64,000 nt of DNA from Siphonodentalium dalli (GCA_032622095.1 CP136065.1:60860094-60924093), one strand, 5' to 3'; counted from the first letter of the stretch, positions 1-13,711 are shown. Translations and numbers: made by a program. Notes: a model not told the origin generated them from the letters alone.

Positions 1-310
1 TGAACAGATTTGTGAACCAGTAGGTTCTGAATACGACATTTGGTTACTTTTGTAGAATCTATTTGGGAACCCAATGATTTTTCGCTCGTAACCAAATTCT
101 AGAATCGATGGTTCTGAAATTTTGTCCCATAATTAAAACAGTAGGTTCTGAAGACGATTATTGGTTCCACATGCTGAAACCAATTTGTAAACCCGTAGGT
201 TCTGAACACTATTTGTGGTTTCTCCAATCAGAAGTAACAGAACCAGATGATTCTTCATTTGGAACCAATATAAGAACCAAATGGTTTTTCCGCTAGAACC
301 AAATGACAAA
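1..310. repeat. Degenerate tandem repeat, GTAGGTTCTGAA motif
   Basis: The motif GTAGGTTCTGAA followed by an ATT-TGGTT block recurs about every 60-75 bases (near 21, 141 and 197), with variants AACCAAAT and AACCAGAT between. The short open frame across it (108-296) has low-complexity content and no recognisable domain, so I treat it as repeat and not gene. The array runs off the left edge of the window. Confidence 0.6.
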
Positions 311-2947
311 CCAAATTATTATTTATTGGAACTCGATCCCTGAATAGCAAGCGATATCTAGAATTTAGTAGACAAACTATGGATTGAATACAATATATCA
401 CCAGTTACACAACAAAAACGTTTTGGATATTGATCCACCATTGAAGTGTTAGTTAAACCAAGTCATATCTGAATATCGAAACACGAGAGCCAGTTTCACA
501 TTCAAATAGTTAAAAACTTTAATATAAGGAAAGTCCCATGATATACATCAAGGTTGGAGATGCGCATATCAGATTAGAGTCATCTTCCCTTTGAGTAACA
601 TAAAGCAGCATCTGCTACATAAGCAGGAGGATATGCAATTTTTTTTACCAGACTGAAATTTCGGGTTTTCTAGTCAACAGACTTAAATTTCGTGTTTTCT
701 ATGCAACAGACTGGTAAATAATTATAATCTAAGTCATAAAATATTAAGCGCCTCTAAAAACCGCAACCAACTCTGGCAGATCAAAATTTTATAGCCATGG
801 CACTCGTGGACTTGTGACACGCTCCACTGTCTCCACTCCATATTAACAAAACAAAAATGATAATTCAGATGAACGTTTGTCGCTTCGTTGAAAATCAAGA
901 ATGGCGCTCTGGAACAACTTGTCGAGGTTCGTTGCGCCATCTAGCGCCGAATTTTGGTTCTTGGCGGCTGTAAAACCAAATGATTGGATGCTAGAATCAA
1001 ATATCATTCATATTGGTTGCAAGTCGGTTGCAAGTCGGTTGCAAATCGGTTCTACAGCCAATATATGTCACGGAGAGCAAGTTGATTTTAAATAGTATTT
1101 AGAGTGTACTATATAGTCTAGGCGATGCTGTGAGTAGGTGTCGCACATCGGAAAATTTATGTGACCACCATTTTCTTCTGGCTAAATTACTCTAGTTTTC
1201 GATTTCAGAGGGCGCCGAGCCGAAACAGGCGACGAAATGTCGAGTTTTGATATGTTTCATAGCGCACCCTACCGGAAAATTACATATTTTCAGTGGTTGA
1301 CTGGCAATAGACGACTGGCTAACCGTGCAGAAAATGGGAATCAACGAAACATCTTTGCACATTTATGTTTATTATAAATTGCCAAATTCTGCATGAAAAG
1401 GGTTAAAATTGTACAAGATATCCCTCTCAAAATGTACATTAACATTTCCTCTTCAATTTAGTAATATTATGATGTTTTGGGCCATATTTCAGTTGTTCGA
1501 GATGCATTAGCTAGTAAGTAGTAAAATTGAAATAAAAAATCTAAATTTTTTGACTTTATTTTGACGATTGATACTAATTTTCAGGATGCCTCATATTGGA
1601 AAAAAAATAAACCACTACTGCCCGATATAATCCATTTTTGGTTTCAGTAAGGTCTATATTTGGACAAAATTCTATACTGAGAAACGCTGTGTATTACACA
1701 TATACATATTTTGGACTCAGGGAGCTAAATGTGTTCCAGAGTCGGGGAGCGAGTACACCGTGGAATGCTAAAGGTGAAGGTAACTGGAGAATGACCTTCA
1801 CCTGATGCATGTGACACGTTATTAAAGGATGACATCGCGTTTATTTGATTTGTCCATCATATCTAAATAATTTAAACTGGTGAATTAATGGGGGAATGGA
1901 TTTTTTTGAGCGGGAAATTTATTTTACTAGCTGCTATAGATCTGGGTTATTCCAGATCAAATTTGGCTGTGGGATAGCCCTGTCGTACACTTGGGGATTT
2001 ATTTTAAAAAGTAAACACGTGACCTATGATTTTTTTCTTGCATTTTTGTCATAAACTGGTGTCAATCTAGCTGGGTAAACATCACTGGTATGGCCTGCAG
2101 GCTTCAATTCAGTGAATTTGGCCAAAGCGTTAACACTGTCGCCTTTGGGAAACAATTTAGTTCACTGATTCCTTTTGCGGAGCAGCAATCGCGTTACAAG
2201 CCCATGTTTGTCTGTCATTTGCAAAGAATACGTGTATTTCATCAGTGTGTTCTTCAGTTACTTGTGTCCATGTGTTAAAAGAGCGACATATTCATTATTC
2301 CAGGTACCTGAGTTAAATAATCTATTCTTGGTCGAATTTGATCGAAGTTTATAAATGTTCTGGTCATTATTCGACTGCTTGTAAATATCACTGTCAGAAA
2401 TGCTGTATAAAATCTATCAAAGGCGTACTAAGAATTTACAGACATATTATGGAATTATTACGTTGAATAAAACCAAATAAAAATCAGATAATATCCAAAC
2501 ACCCGATTCCGCGTTGTTGGCAATCTCCACACTGCCGCTGACTGGAAGTCACGTGACAATTTCTCCAAATTCTATACCCGCGATCTTGAAAAATTGCTGA
2601 TGGCCATAGGCAAAATTATAAGACGTCATTCACCTGACTTATGTATAAGCACCCTTGGTGGCTGCTATAATAGGCACTACGTGTTATTCTTGTATAACAA
2701 TAACGCTGTTTTCTGACTATCTGGATATAAAAATTATGGATATAACTTATTTTGGAATGATTATTTGGTAATCCGTTCGCAACACCTCAGCGGAGTGATT
2801 CACATCAATTAAAATCATAATTATATTAGTAAATAAAATTAATAGTATAAACAACTTGGTATCATGAGTGAAATAAATAGTTTTTGGTAATAAATCCATG
2901 TGTTTGCTTGAAAATGCTATACACATACTCCAGAATATCGGCCGATA
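311..2947. other. Anonymous AT-rich stretch without a recognisable gene
   Basis: No open frame here has a recognisable domain or convincing splice-bounded exon. Short direct repeats are visible: an 11-base GGTTGCAAGTC motif two to three times at 1015-1050, and a duplicated phrase on A/T-rich background near 655-715 (GACTTAAATTTCGTGTTTTC-like). The rest looks like neutral intergenic or intronic DNA. Confidence 0.5.
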
Positions 2948-5894
2948 TCTATATATATATTTGCGAATGTCTGGCTGTCTGTCTGTCTGTGTTTTATAGA
3001 AATTCACAGGGGACCACCTAGATGGCACAAAGGGGGTCTAATAGGAGTAACTTTTTACGAGAAAGATAATGGCGAGGGTTAGAATTTTCTAAAGTGACGC
3101 CGTTGTTGTCAGGGGCAGAAAAGGGGGAGGGGCAGAAAAAAAATTGTCGCCGATTGCCACCAAACTTATATAATCATCCCCATAATATGAGGAATGTAAT
3201 GGTGTGGTTTAAATATGTCAAAAGTCGCGCCGTTCGCATCAGGGATGCCCGGAAGTGGAGAGGGGCACCAAAATTGATCAAAAATAATTTTAGCGCCGAA
3301 TTCCACCAAATTGATGCACATTCTTCTGATCTTCTCCATGATACAAGAAATCTTATTGTGTGATTTAAAGACGCCAAATTGGTGTCGTTGGGATGAGAGA
3401 TTGGGGGGGGGTGGGTGGGTACTAAATTTGATCAGAATTGGTTTAGTCGCCGATTGCCAGGAAACTTATACAAATTCATCCCCATGGTGTGAGGTGTCTA
3501 ATGGCGTGGCTTAAAGCTGTCAAAAGTGGCGTCATTCGAGTCAGGGGTGCACTGAAAGGGAGAGGGGCACCAAAATTGATACACAATATTTTTATCGCAA
3601 ATTTCCACTAAATTGATACACATTCTTATCCATGATATGAGGAATCTAATCGTATGATTTTAAAGACGTCACATTGGTGCTGCTTTGGTGAGAGATGGGG
3701 TGGGTGGGCACTACATTTGATAAAAATTTGTTTAGTCGCGGATTAGCACCAAACTTAGAAATAATAATCTCCATGATATCAGGAGTCTAACTGTGTGGTT
3801 TAAAGATGTCAACAGTGGGGCCATTCAAGTCAGGGGTGCCTCAGGCTAGAGGGTGAGAAGGATACAAACATTGATAAAAAATATGCTTAGCGCCGATTTC
3901 CACCTAATTGATACATATTCTTCTCCGTGATACGAATACTCTAATCGTGAGGTTTAAATGCGACAAATTGGTGCCTTTTGGGTGAGAGATATGCAATGGT
4001 GGCCCTAAATTTGATACGAATTTGTATACTCGCCAATTTTCATAAATTGTATATATATTCATCTCTTAATGAGTCTAAGTGTGTGGTGCAATGATGTCAA
4101 AAGTGGCACCGCTTGAGTCCGAAATAGGCCGGGAGGGTCACCAAATACTTATAAAAATATGTTTAGTGCCAATTGCCATCAAACTCATACACATTCTTCT
4201 CAAATGATACAATAAATCAAATATTTGCGAATATCTGTCTGTGTTCTATATATAACTGTAAGGGTACAATCGAGATGGCACCAAGGCGGTCTAACAAGGG
4301 TAACTTTTTACGAGTAAGATAATGGTGCGGGTTGACATTTTCTAAAGTGACGTTGTTGGTGTCAGGGGATGGGCTATTTTTAGCACATATTTCGACCACA
4401 TTGATATATTATTCTTCTCCGTGATACGAGGAATATAAACGTGTGATTTAAAGACGCGAAATTGGTGCCGTTTGGGTGAGAGGTGAGGGGGGGGGGTAAT
4501 AACTATGATAAGAATTTGTTTAGTTGCCGATTACCACCAAACTTATATATAATCATCTCCATTATATAATGCATGCATGAGTCTAATAGTCGTGGTTTAA
4601 ATATTACAACAGTGGCGCGGTTCAAGTCATGCATGAGGGGAGTTGCACCAAAGTTGATACAAATATATCTAGCACTGATTCCACCAAATTCATGCACGTT
4701 CTTCTCTAATGATATGATGAATTAAATCACATTTGGGGTCGTTTGGGTCATGGATGGCGAGAGGAGATTCACAAGCATTTATAAGATTGTTCAATTCGCC
4801 GATATCCAACAAAGTTATATATAGTCATCTCCCAGGCCATCTCCATGTCGTTCTAAGGAGTTTTTGGCATTCCAATTTCACAATCACGAAAAATGGTGAC
4901 CGAATTAAGTCACTCGAACAATTATATCTTCTCAACTGTCATATTTATATTGGGATGGAAATTAGGGCATTCCTATAATGATCTAGCAACACAGATACAT
5001 AGAAGAAAGCATTAAAAGTATATTTATATCAATCTATTTAAGAGATACATATATTCATTCAAACTGAGGGACCTTGAATCGTCAGAGGATTGCATATTAA
5101 AATGGCTCATGTATATATTATCACACGATTGAGTTTGTCCCATTCAATATAGTTTGCACAAAAAAAGTTGCCAAGAGATATGGAAATGTAGAGCAGGCCT
5201 GTTCAAAAATAGTGGTCACAGTGTGCAGTAAAATATGGAAAACGCAGTCCGTAGCACATGACTTTTCAGGATCCTCCAATATTGACATCTGACAAGGGTA
5301 TATCTGCCCGATACAGAGGATTTCTTTCATTTTAGAACAGACTCATCGCCTAACATAAATAGCTCAAAATATCACTGTGTCGGTCACATGTAGCTGATAT
5401 ACGTGCATAACATCAATGTTTTTAAACTGAAAATGATTAGCCAGTATATAGCACCAGAACAGAGGAGCACCTGGACATATCTTTAAAACTTCTGTATCTT
5501 CATGAAGATATGATAAACTAGATTGATTGATTGATTGATACATCTCTATGTAAAGCACAATTGTCGTCTTTTATTTTTTCGAACTAATGTGTTTATGATG
5601 TTCACGTTTCATGCTATAACGTCTGAAGCATATGCAGATGTAAATAAATAAATACTTCCTTATTGGTGGAACTGATTAAACGCGATAAACAAAATGATAA
5701 TCGCTCAGACCTGACAAGGTGAGCCACTACTTATATTCCATGTGTAAGAATCATGTTTTGTGATGCCATTTGGATATACAATTTATGAGAATACGTGCAA
5801 CACTTTGAGAGCAAGAGTATTCTCTATTGCAACCAAATATCCACAGAGGGTTTCACATCATTTTAACCTGGGCAACGCCGGGTAACCCTGCTAG
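2948..5894 (+). mobile_element. Non-autonomous Helitron (copy 1)
   Basis: The element starts TCTATATATATATTTGCG after a host A and ends GGGTAACCCTGCTAG before a host T. These are the TC start, CTRR end and A/T insertion context of Helitrons. GC-rich hairpin potential (GGCAACGCC, GGGTAACCC) lies just before the CTAG end. No Rep/helicase frame is visible. The interior has degenerate units of a few hundred bases that repeat phrases such as 'caccaaaattgata', 'cttctccatgata' and 'tggtgccgtttgggtgagag'. A related copy lies in opposite orientation at 29655-32455. Known for the family: rolling-circle transposition, no target duplication. Inferred: mobilised by a Helitron elsewhere. Confidence 0.85.
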
Positions 5895-8800
5895 TATGAC
5901 ATAAATATATAAATCAAAGAAAGTAGGCTCAATATCAGCCAGTTATGCCTTGATACATGTCTTGTCTGGATGTCAATGTAAACAGGCAAAAGACCTGGTC
6001 GTATAAACACGGGAAAAGATGGCGTACAATATACATGCTTACAGTCAAGTGATACCCGAGCCAAGTGATACCATACAAAGTGATACCCTAATTGGTCAAC
6101 TGATACCAAGATACCCGAGACAAAACATACCTAATTCCGAGTGAAATTATAAACTTTTAATTAGCGACATGACAATATGACACTCAATACATAAACATAC
6201 ACTTCGGTTTGACAAGAGAAATTATTATTGCACTTAAAAAATAAAAGGTACCATTTGTCTCAGGAAGGTATCATTTGACTCGAAAAGAAGGTATCACAAG
6301 ATTAGATATCATTTTATTATTTTCGTTGAGTATCAGTTGGTTTGGGCATCAGTTGACCTGCACCCCAATAGATATGCTGTCTTCGTTGTCAATATGCGCC
6401 GAGCTATTTTAATCTAACTTTGAGAAATATATTAAAGGGAGATGTGAGTTAATTATACTATATTACAATACAAATATGTTGTATGCTGATGTACTGTTAC
6501 CGAGGCATTGTGCCATGCTGGGGGGGGGATTTGTTCCGTTCTAGACAAAAGATCTTCTGATTCAAGCAGCTAACATAATTATGACGAATCAATAGATACT
6601 GTGCTGAAATCTTTAATTATATTTCAGATCTATTTAAAAAAATATTATGACGTTAGTATAGGATTACATTATGTAGTTCATCGAAAGCATTGTACGCAAT
6701 TGAAGACTTCTGGTATACATGTACGTATATCATCCATAGTACTTCTCAAGGTTTCCGGTGACTCAAGAAATGAGACTCAATCTTTTCAATATAAGTACCA
6801 AAAGCATTTCAAATAATATAATAATTGGAATTAAACTTGACGCAAAACAGAAAAACACAAGGCTTGAATTGTCATTCTCAGTAAAGTGATTTGTTGACTT
6901 AAGCGATAGGAAACTGAAATATACATGTACCACAAAAATCGACATCTCATGCCATGTCATCTCTCTTAAAGTGTGTCCTTCCCGTACGTAACATCCTTTT
7001 TTCAGATCGATAGTATGATCATATTTAGGCACAGTGAACCATAAACTAATGTCTATCTATGATGTTCCAGTTAATGAACATTGGCAATTGTGATAGTGTC
7101 GGGCCCAATTGTGACACAGTGTGTCCTACCCAGACACATCTCAGCCAAGTCTATTGATATGGTCATATGTGGGTTTATTAGAGACACTGTCAAAAATCGT
7201 TACAGACACTAGTCTTGGCTTCTATTGTACGAGTAACGATGTTGTGCCTTTAATTTGCTATTTTGTAAACAATATTTGCTGGCAGTTTTACTCGAAATGT
7301 TGTAGGGTCATTTATAATTTCGAGTAAAAATGCCAACAAATGTTTGTTACACAAATTTTTATTTTAAAAGATATCAAAATCACCGGTGGACCTATCACAA
7401 TACGCCCATGCTTTGTCTATAATGTAGGCCTAAATAAATAGTGATGTACGTATCCAGTGACTTGGTAATTTGGGAGTACTATCTACACCCCGCCCCAATT
7501 TGGGGGGTCTAAAAGCTGCTTGGTTAACAGTTTCAGTTTCCATACATACTTGACATAATATCCTGCGGTTGAAAGCTGATGTTTCCGACTTAAATTTAGC
7601 CCAAATTTGGAAATTTTCAATATGAAACTAGATCGATTTACCAATAGAGAGAGGGTGTAAATCATGTTCTTCAATCGTTTGCCAATGTGTCCCTGTCGGA
7701 AACATCCAACCTATGACGTGCAACTCAAAGCTCACACTTGTGTGACTTTTCGTGTACATTGTTAAAATTTTCCGTCCGTTCGACGGTTTCTCACCGTCAT
7801 AATCGACGACCCACACCGTTTCATCCGTTTGACGGCCCCATACCGTCATTTTATGTGCCCATGAAAATTGTCTAAATTAAATATTTTCGTGATTCAAAGT
7901 TACGACGTGAAAATTCAATAGTATAGTTATCGGCGACCAAATTATATACGGCAATTACTCCATACAGTAGGACTGAATCTTACTCTGCTGATATTTAATA
8001 TATAGTATTTATTCGGCATTCATTGTGTGTTATGCGTATAGTACGAATTAGTATGAGTACAGAACTTATCTCAATTGGAGTTATGTTACTCGCTTTATTA
8101 AAGCTCATTAAAACTCCATTTTGTATTCGACAATGCATATTTGATCGTATTTGACGTAAATTGTTGTTTTGGGGAACCTGTTACCTTTTCGATTGTGGAC
8201 AGTTGTTAAGACGGTCTTATTTCGGTTCCTTTGATAACCGGACAAGTTTAAATTCTGCGAAAATCGACTTAATCATTGACAACTTCCACTAAGAGATTAA
8301 TGCCAATCATGGCATGATCCATGGTCTCACTTCATTCAGTGCTGTGTTGACAGTCGTGACTTAGTATCAAAACGCTGGCACATTTACTGACACATGAGGA
8401 TATAGGTACAATTAACACGAGTTTCGATGTCAGGCAATAGTGACAATAACAACAACAACTCAACGGGCAGCTATTTCTATTATAATGTTGAAAATGCAGT
8501 TGACAGTGTTCGTAATCTGATTCAAGTGATTGTTTCAAAGCACATCATCCCACATGCATGAACATTTACAAGATAGGATATACATGTACTGTGTGCACCA
8601 GTGTAATTCACAAGAACTTCAATGTCAACAACACCGTAAACAATGAAATGACGCCGCGCAGTGATGGATGATCACATATCTACAATTCCAACTTCTACAA
8701 TTACACAGACCAATTCATCCCGTGTTCATCAATTTTCTTTGAAACGTGTGGATATGAGAAATTGTCATTATTCGCTATGTCATTGTCAAGTTACCGGTAT

Positions 8801-8989
8801 TACGACAATTTACCTGGAGTACACTGTTGATTGGATGTTCTTATCAAACCCTCTTTGGCTGACTCACTGATATTTCATGGAAAATGTGCGACTACAGGAG
8901 AACATTGTCGTCAAGTCATTGTGTACAGGTATTATGGGATCTGCTGTTGTCTTGAAGGTTCCAATCCCGACTAGCTGTTTCGATACCGG
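5895..8989. other. Anonymous stretch; no gene seen apart from a foldback at 6045-6365
   Basis: Open frames are short and have no recognisable domains. Around 7740-7850 there is a cluster of CCGT/ACGG words (TCCGTCCGTTCGACGG, CACCGTCA) that echoes a similar cluster at 9740-9900. This may be an old dispersed repeat. Confidence 0.4.
6045..6365. repeat. Foldback with clustered GTGATACC / GGTATCA words
   Basis: The left half has the word GTGATACC or TGATACC five times between about 6048 and 6112. The right half has its complement (GGTATCA, AGTATCAGTTG, GCATCAGTTGACC) several times between about 6248 and 6358. Together they form an imperfect inverted repeat of roughly 320 bases with spaced, reiterated motifs. 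No coding potential is visible. Confidence 0.55.
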
Positions 8990-9480
8990 TATATACAGTA
9001 CCAGTCAAAAGAAGTGGTATTTTAAGCGCGCTATTTTCGCGCTCAATATCGCAATAATATTGCAAGTGGAAACGCTTATACGCATGTCGCTTGTGATATT
9101 ATTGCAATATTTTGCACTTAATATCTCAATATTTTGCGCTTAATATTGCAACATCTTGCGCTCAAAATTGTGACATTTATATCAAATTATTGCTTCTTCT
9201 ATATTGTTTATTGTATAAATAGAGACAATGTTTTAGATATGTATATCATTATAGTTGTAAATGCTATATGTACACTATATGCACAGTATTAATCTAATAT
9301 TATATAAATATAACACTATCGGGTCTGTATGAAATTTAGCGCGCTTAGTATCGCAATATTTTGCGTTCAATATTGTAATAATAAGCGGGACTGATTTTTG
9401 GTATTGTGCTATAATCACACGTTTTTCTAAATTGAGCACACTCAATATCACAATAAAGATGCGCCTAAAACGCCGGCAAA
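8990..9480. repeat. Imperfect repeat rich in TTTTGCGCTCAATATTGCAA
   Basis: The phrase 'gcgctcaatatcgcaat' and variants (GCGCTTAATATTGCAAC, TTGCGTTCAATATTGTAAT) recurs at least six times, in both orientations, between about 9025 and 9455. It is best read as a decayed palindromic element or a local tandem expansion. I cannot place its ends. Confidence 0.5.
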
Positions 9481-9719
9481 GTTTCATAAGTATCGTCTAT
9501 CATGCACTTTATGCATTGATGATTTACATTTCATCTAAACTATGATCATAACATAAGACTAAGATGTATTTTTCAGTTACGAATACTAGTTTCGACCATT
9601 CAAAAACATATGAATCGTAATGCCTACCGAGAAATGATATTGTCACCTTGAGAACCTGGCTAATTCTATGGTAAATTAGCAAATAAAGAGCAAAACATTG
9701 GTGTTGACCCATGAAAAAT

Positions 9720-9925
9720 ACCATTGGTCTGACCTTTATTAGTTACGGTCTTGATATTAATTAAAGGGTGCTGAACCATAAAAAATACAACGGTCTGACA
9801 GTTACTGGTTACGGTCTGCCAGTTACTTTAACGGTTGTATACCGTTGAACATGCTACGGCCTGACCGTATGTTTAACGGTCAAATGTTGGCAGCGATGTT
9901 ACGCGGTCTGTTTTTTTTTACAGTG
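9720..9925. repeat. ACGGTCTGACCGT-type short repeats
   Basis: Words such as ACGGTCTGACAG, ACGGTCTGCCAG, AACGGTT and CTGACCGT alternate in both orientations for about 200 bases. The related words near 7760-7850 suggest two relics of one family. Confidence 0.4.
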
Positions 9926-9980
9926 TACTATAGTTTATGTCAGACGTATACACAATTTCATCACATAATATAACATATAA

Positions 9981-10014
9981 CCCCCCCCCCACACACACAC
10001 ACACACACACACAC
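9981..10014. repeat. Poly-C / (AC)n microsatellite
   Basis: Ten C followed by twelve AC units. The two overlapping open frames that cross it on the minus strand are low-complexity by-products. Confidence 0.95.
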
Positions 10015-10569
10015 AATACAGTTTTGCAACACGCGCAGTGGAATATGGCGTGACATTTCGAAGACATAGGTATGTTTATATTGGTCGAGAGGAACATATC
10101 GTTGCTGTATGATACATGTATAACGTCGCGACACGTAACAGTCGTCCGTTGCACCATGTTGGTCGCGAACATATAGGCTGATGGTTTCTTGTACTCTTTT
10201 TTTCTGCGCACATGTAGCAGCAATCGCTCGTCTGCTCAAATACATCCCGATCTTCTGGACTCGTATCCGAATTGTGTCTTGTTTTGATGGAATGTCATCT
10301 CGCTTCACTACTACTAGTTGACTCATATCTATAATGTGGTCAAATATTCCACCAAGAGTCTATATATTGCGACATAACTTAAGTTAATTGGTAGATGTTG
10401 GCAATTACTGTTTATAATTTGTAAAGAGGTTAAGCCTATCTCTTTTCGAGACGTATCCAAGCACCACCTTCAATCGAAAGCACTCCAAGTTTAGACAATA
10501 TCGGGTTTTCCTGGAAGACAAGAAAAGTTAGACATTCATAAAACATTCCATGTTGACATGCAATGGTCG

Positions 10570-11415
10570 CTTATATCTACGTCATTGCACGCTGTACGTT
10601 GGCAGCGATTCGCCAAGCAAGACTGACCACGCATGAATGAACCCATGGATGATACAGATGTCGAAAACGAAGTCAGGTGAGGAGTATATATTAGAGGGGT
10701 ACGGAAAAGGATGAGGACAATAAGAAGAATACGACGTTGAAGGAAGTGGAGTGGGCGAAGACCATGGTAATGATGGTGGGGGAGCAAGCCTGCAAATAGC
10801 GTGTCTGTCATTTGCAGAATGAGGTCCCCAGAGTGTTAATTTGCGGGCTAGCATCAATAAATTCAACCTCTAGGGACCTCATTCTGCTTAGGCCTCATCT
10901 TCTGAGAAGTATCTATGGATTCAAATTAGCATTGATTTTAGTTATGTTTTCCCATCTGGGAAGTTTCTATATCCCCTAATTTGCAGAAGAAAAATCCATA
11001 ATCGAGGCGCCCAATGGGTGAACATCACCAACTTCAACTGGGGAACTTCAATTTGATCCTAGGTCTGTCATAGCAGTTGATGGCCTAAGCAGAATGAGGT
11101 CACCAGAGGGTGAATTGGGTGATGCTAGCCCGCTATGCGGGGTATCGTCACTAAATTCACTCTCTGTGGACCTCATTCTGCAAATGACAGACACGCTATT
11201 TGCAGGCTTGTGGGGGAGTTGTTTGGCAGCGATTCGTCAAGCAAGACGGACAGATCAAGCATGAATAAACCATGGACGATAACGATGTCGAAAAAGAAGT
11301 CAGGTGAGGAGTATATATTAGGGGGGTAAGGAAAAGAATGAGGACAATAAGAAGAATACGACGTTGAAGGAAGTGGAGTGTGCGAAGACCATGGTGATGA
11401 TGGTGGGGGAGTAGA
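10570..11415. repeat. About 200-bp direct duplication split by a MITE
   Basis: The segment from about 10597 (TTGGCAGCGATTCG) to 10784 is repeated from about 11222 to 11410 with a few substitutions. Both copies contain 'gtcaggtgaggagtatatat' and 'aagaagaatacgacgttgaa'. The hAT-type MITE at 10785-11210 lies at the junction, so the duplication is presumably older than the insertion. Confidence 0.8.
10785..11210. mobile_element. hAT-type foldback MITE with 8-bp target duplication
   Basis: The 426-bp element starts CAAGCCTGCAAATAGCGTGT and ends with its complement (ACACGCTATTTGCAGGCTTG). The terminal inverted repeats extend for about 48 bases. The host word TGGGGGAG flanks both sides (10777-10784 and 11211-11218). 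An 8-bp duplication and CA...TG termini are hAT hallmarks. Inside each end is a smaller hairpin bounded by GCAGAATGAGGT (10814-10887 and 11089-11181), a module also found alone at 32526-32617. There is no transposase frame, so it is non-autonomous. Confidence 0.85.
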
Positions 11416-11529
11416 AGGGGGAGAAAAAGAAAATGGAGTACGATGAGGACGATGATGATGGCAATGCGTGCTGTTTATTACGCCACATGTGGTGTATCTA
11501 GTTTCTGTGATTTTGATATTGTGTGGTGG

Positions 11530-12000
11530 ACAGGGCGAATGTATTCTTGTACCTTACTCAATCGTACCAATAGAATCACGTATATGCTGAAATTGTAAAG
11601 TTAACGGCACCGGTGTATAATACGTTTTTGAAAATATGATAAATCGTATCCATAGGGTCAGGACAGGCTGAAATTGTAAACTTAAAGTCACCGGTGTAAT
11701 AATATGTTGTTGAAAATATAAATACTCTGATAGCCTGAAAATAATATATCACCTATTGGGAGCCCCTGGTGTATTTGTTTATATTTGTATTTGTACCTTA
11801 CTCAATCGTACCGATAGAATCACGTAGATGCTTAAATTGTAAAGTTAACGCCACCGGTGTACAATATGTTTTTGAAAATGTGATAAATCGTATCGATAGA
11901 GTCAGGACATGCTGAAATTGTAAACTTAAAGTCACTTGTTGTTGAAAATATAAATAATCTGATTGACTGAAAATAATGTGTAACCCATTGGGAACCCCTA
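11530..12000. repeat. About 245-bp tandem duplication
   Basis: The block from 'accttactcaatcgtacc' (about 11551) is repeated from about 11796. Both copies share 'gaatcacgta', 'gtaaagttaacg', 'caccggtgta', 'gataaatcgtatc' and 'gtaaacttaaagtcac'. Divergence is low, so the duplication is fairly recent. No gene is seen. Confidence 0.75.
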
Positions 12001-12239
12001 GTTTAGTGAAGTGCATTGTGGTAGTTTAATTGTGTTTCTCCTCCATTTTTATTTTCTGGAATTATCACCAAGATTTCTCCACTCGATTCTCTTAAAATCT
12101 ACCCTGATCGGTCAAATTATTTTGATAATTCTATCTAAATACATCTTAGCTACTATTCGGATCTGCTGTCCCGGTCTAAAAATGGATAGTTTGACCAAAA
12201 CGACTATTGACAAAACTTTGTTTACAAATTGAGCGCACT

Positions 12240-12640
12240 CGATCATCGAGTCGATGACCCGTCCACGCTGCAAATTTATTATCGAAAACAAATTCAATTT
12301 CTTCCATCTAAAACATAATTACGCGCTGAACTCTGTCAATTTAAGAATATAGTAGTATTACACACATATACACCAAGTTTCAGCTCAAAATTTTGAACAA
12401 TCACAGTTTTATAGACATAAATCGATTTTAATGGGAAATCTCTTTGTTAAATTTTATCATCGAAAAAAAAATCATTTCTTCGATCTAAAAAATAATTACG
12501 TGCTGTACCCTGTCATTTTTGGAATATATAAGTATCCCAAACACAGACACCAAGTCTGAGCTTAAATTTTTGAAAAATAAGAGATTTATCGACATAAATG
12601 CCAAATGGATTTGTATATGGCAGATGCCATGTTAAATAAA
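12240..12640. repeat. Degenerate tandem duplication
   Basis: Two units of about 190 bases repeat 'tttatyatcgaaaa', 'aataattacg', 'acaccaagt' and 'atagacataaat'. The divergence fits an old tandem duplication. No coding content is seen. Confidence 0.55.
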
Positions 12641-12699
12641 TTTTATGGCCCTGCAAATGTTATCTGAGCTGTTCGATATTGGGCACTAGAGTCCATAAT

Positions 12700-13470
12700 A
12701 GACCGGTTCACCCTGATAATTGTGTGACAGTACAGTCGCGTTACTTTATACGTCAACATTGGTCATTATCACTCGACAAATTTATTTCGGTCTATCGTAT
12801 CAACCCCTATTTCCCCCGCGTAGCCGGACTAAGTGTCAACATTGGTCTTTATCGCTCCACTAGTATGTATCGGTTCATCGGTATGAATTCCATATCCAAT
12901 TATCCACATATAACCAACCCAATCTCTAATCCCGGTCCAATTTATTTATTTCTTTCATCGGTATATAGTCATGTTACGTAATATTTTATTTCGTGATACT
13001 TGTACTTATATGTCTATGGTAATGCTATAGTATACTTTATACGTATATCAATTGCTTTTCCTTCATATATAATCCTGGTGCCATCTATAGAGATAATTTC
13101 AGACCCCCCCCCCCCTCAATTTTATATCATTGCTGCTTTAGTACAGTCGCGATGCATTACATGGCAACATTGATCCACTAATTTATGTCAGTTCATCGGT
13201 ACAAACCCCTTTTCTCCGAGTCCATATAACCAACCCAACATCTTATAGAACTCCATAAATGACTATTCTGGCACTATATAGAGATGACTAAGATTCTGAC
13301 ACCCCCCTATTTTATAGCCTTGTTGCAACAGTAGAGTTGATATGCATAATATGTCAACATTGGTCGTTATCGCTCTACAAATTTATATCGGTTCAATCCT
13401 TACATGTAGTTCCCTGTATCGCCCACCCCTCCCTCAATTTATGTTTTCATTTGTATTATAGTCTCGTCAC
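12700..13470. repeat. Degenerate repeat with 'gtcaacattggtc' phrase
   Basis: The phrases 'acagtcgcg', 'gtcaacattggtc', 'tatcggttcatcggta' and 'aacccctttt' recur with heavy divergence about every 200-250 bases. The open frame at 12679-12981 falls in this repeat and has no recognisable domain. Confidence 0.45.
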
Positions 13471-13711
13471 ATACACATTTTATCTTTTGTAACTTTTGCT
13501 TCAACGCGTCGAGTTCACTGCAGACAATACAAAACTGACAACATTTTGAAATGTAAGCAGGCTTCAAACTCATCTTATCCAAGAAAAACTCTGGTTACAT
13601 AAGAAATTTGTGTATAAGGTGTACGCGCATTTGTTGCGTTAAAAACCAAAGGTCCCAAGTCAAGGTCCAAATCCCCAACACACTGATGTGAGGTTTAACT
13701 CCATCTACATA

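Noticed and set aside
9918-10326. Two overlapping minus-strand frames of about 100-120 codons
   Set aside because: They overlap each other out of phase, end in an (AC)n/poly-C microsatellite and lack any domain.
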